Position numbers and translations under genes: made by a program
Assembly: GCA_023425025.1 (NCBI GenBank)
Contig: JAFADG010000050.1
Coordinates: 1 to 64,000, forward strand
DNA length: 64,000 nt
Direction of reading: 5' to 3'
From: Bacillota bacterium
Lineage (GTDB): Bacteria > Bacillota > Clostridia > Christensenellales > Aristaeellaceae
Notes under the pieces: generated by a model
The model's input: only the letters and a program-made list of their open reading frames with translations
What the model was told of the DNA's origin: nothing
The model's database searches: none
Shown here: in pieces, positions 63,692-64,000 of the stretch
Position numbering within the stretch: position 1 is the first letter of the stretch
How the letters are laid out: every line of letters begins with the position of its first letter

Positions 63692-63851
63692 GGTCAGCAC
63701 CTCCTAAAAAATTTGGCCCCTTGGGTTTTTGGTGTGAGCTTCTTTCGATGGTGGAAGTGACTAGCTCCCTGTCGTGCTGTCGGATGGTGATGGCCAGATG
63801 ATAGCATGACAAACGAGGTTGTGCCGGGATTGCTTCTGAAACTGAAAAAGT

Positions 63852-63866
63852 CCCCCCTACGGGGGG
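63852..63866 (-). terminator. Terminator right of the cluster
   Basis: On the minus strand CCCCCC-GTA-GGGGGG is followed by ACTTTTTC, as for a gene entering from the right. Apart from it, 63692-64000 shows no convincing gene. Confidence 0.6.
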
Positions 63867-64000
63867 AAAAAATTATTTTGAGCCGCAACGCGCATATACA
63901 CGTGCGATGATGTATTACGTCGCGCACATTCTGATGGGTCTGGCCATCACTACCAGGGAAAGCCTGGCCGGCGATCAAGGCGCACAACGCCAGCACCACC

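Noticed and set aside
63694..63999. 101-residue minus-strand ORF at the right edge
   Set aside because: It runs across a terminator hairpin and has no ribosome binding site. It could be the end of a gene beyond the window, but there is no support here.

Overview
The window reads as the chromosome of a Gram-positive, GC-rich gut-type Clostridia (Bacillota), carrying an integrated contractile-tailed (myovirus-like) prophage. Grounds: AGGAGG-type ribosome binding sites, frequent GTG/TTG starts, a lipobox protein, a Clostridia-type SH3/peptidoglycan-binding secreted protein, and a P2/XkdK-type tail module. No species can be named from the sequence.

Host flank (1-7003): a minus-strand run of small genes (GNAT-like fragment, histidine phosphatase, lipoprotein, GNAT acetyltransferase, ANT(6)-like nucleotidyltransferase, a 736-residue coiled-coil protein), then a secreted cell-wall-binding protein on the plus strand and tRNA-Ser(GGA) with a consensus promoter. 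A tyrosine integrase starts the prophage directly behind the tRNA, so the tRNA 3' end is the likely attachment site. The right attachment site is not visible.

Prophage: lysogeny module (integrase, secreted PTPKP-linker protein, repressor, divergent Cro-like gene with palindromic operators, 7.0-10.3 kb); early and DNA-processing module (10.4-30.2 kb) with an excisionase-like protein, a C5 methyltransferase with seven tandem VADPR repeats, a helicase-methylase fusion with an inserted domain, a PP-loop PAPS-reductase-like enzyme, two radical-SAM-type proteins, an HD-like protein, an ATPase-only terminase paralogue, an HUH replication protein, a VRR-NUC nuclease and a late regulator; packaging and head (30.4-40.1 kb); contractile tail, baseplate and fibres (40.1-55.8 kb), including a tail-chaperone -1 frameshift site; lysis (55.9-57.8 kb). 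Two identically spaced promoter elements, one directly after the regulator gene and one in the tail module, probably drive late transcription.

Right end (57.9-64.0 kb): an AT-rich membrane-protein cargo gene, a Y-family polymerase operon with a LexA-like box, a possible 34-residue holin-like toxin with its own promoter, and a minus-strand cluster of polyvalent-protein-type genes more typical of conjugative elements. Whether this belongs to the prophage is open.

The most unusual feature is about 29 short palindromic elements of three families between 10.3 and 55.8 kb. All lie in the same orientation as transcription, and at least eight lie in frame inside protein-coding genes (methyltransferase, portal, head protease and others), giving recurring peptides such as QSSPAFGGSSFQKEP. 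This resembles in principle the protein-embedded palindromic elements of Rickettsia.
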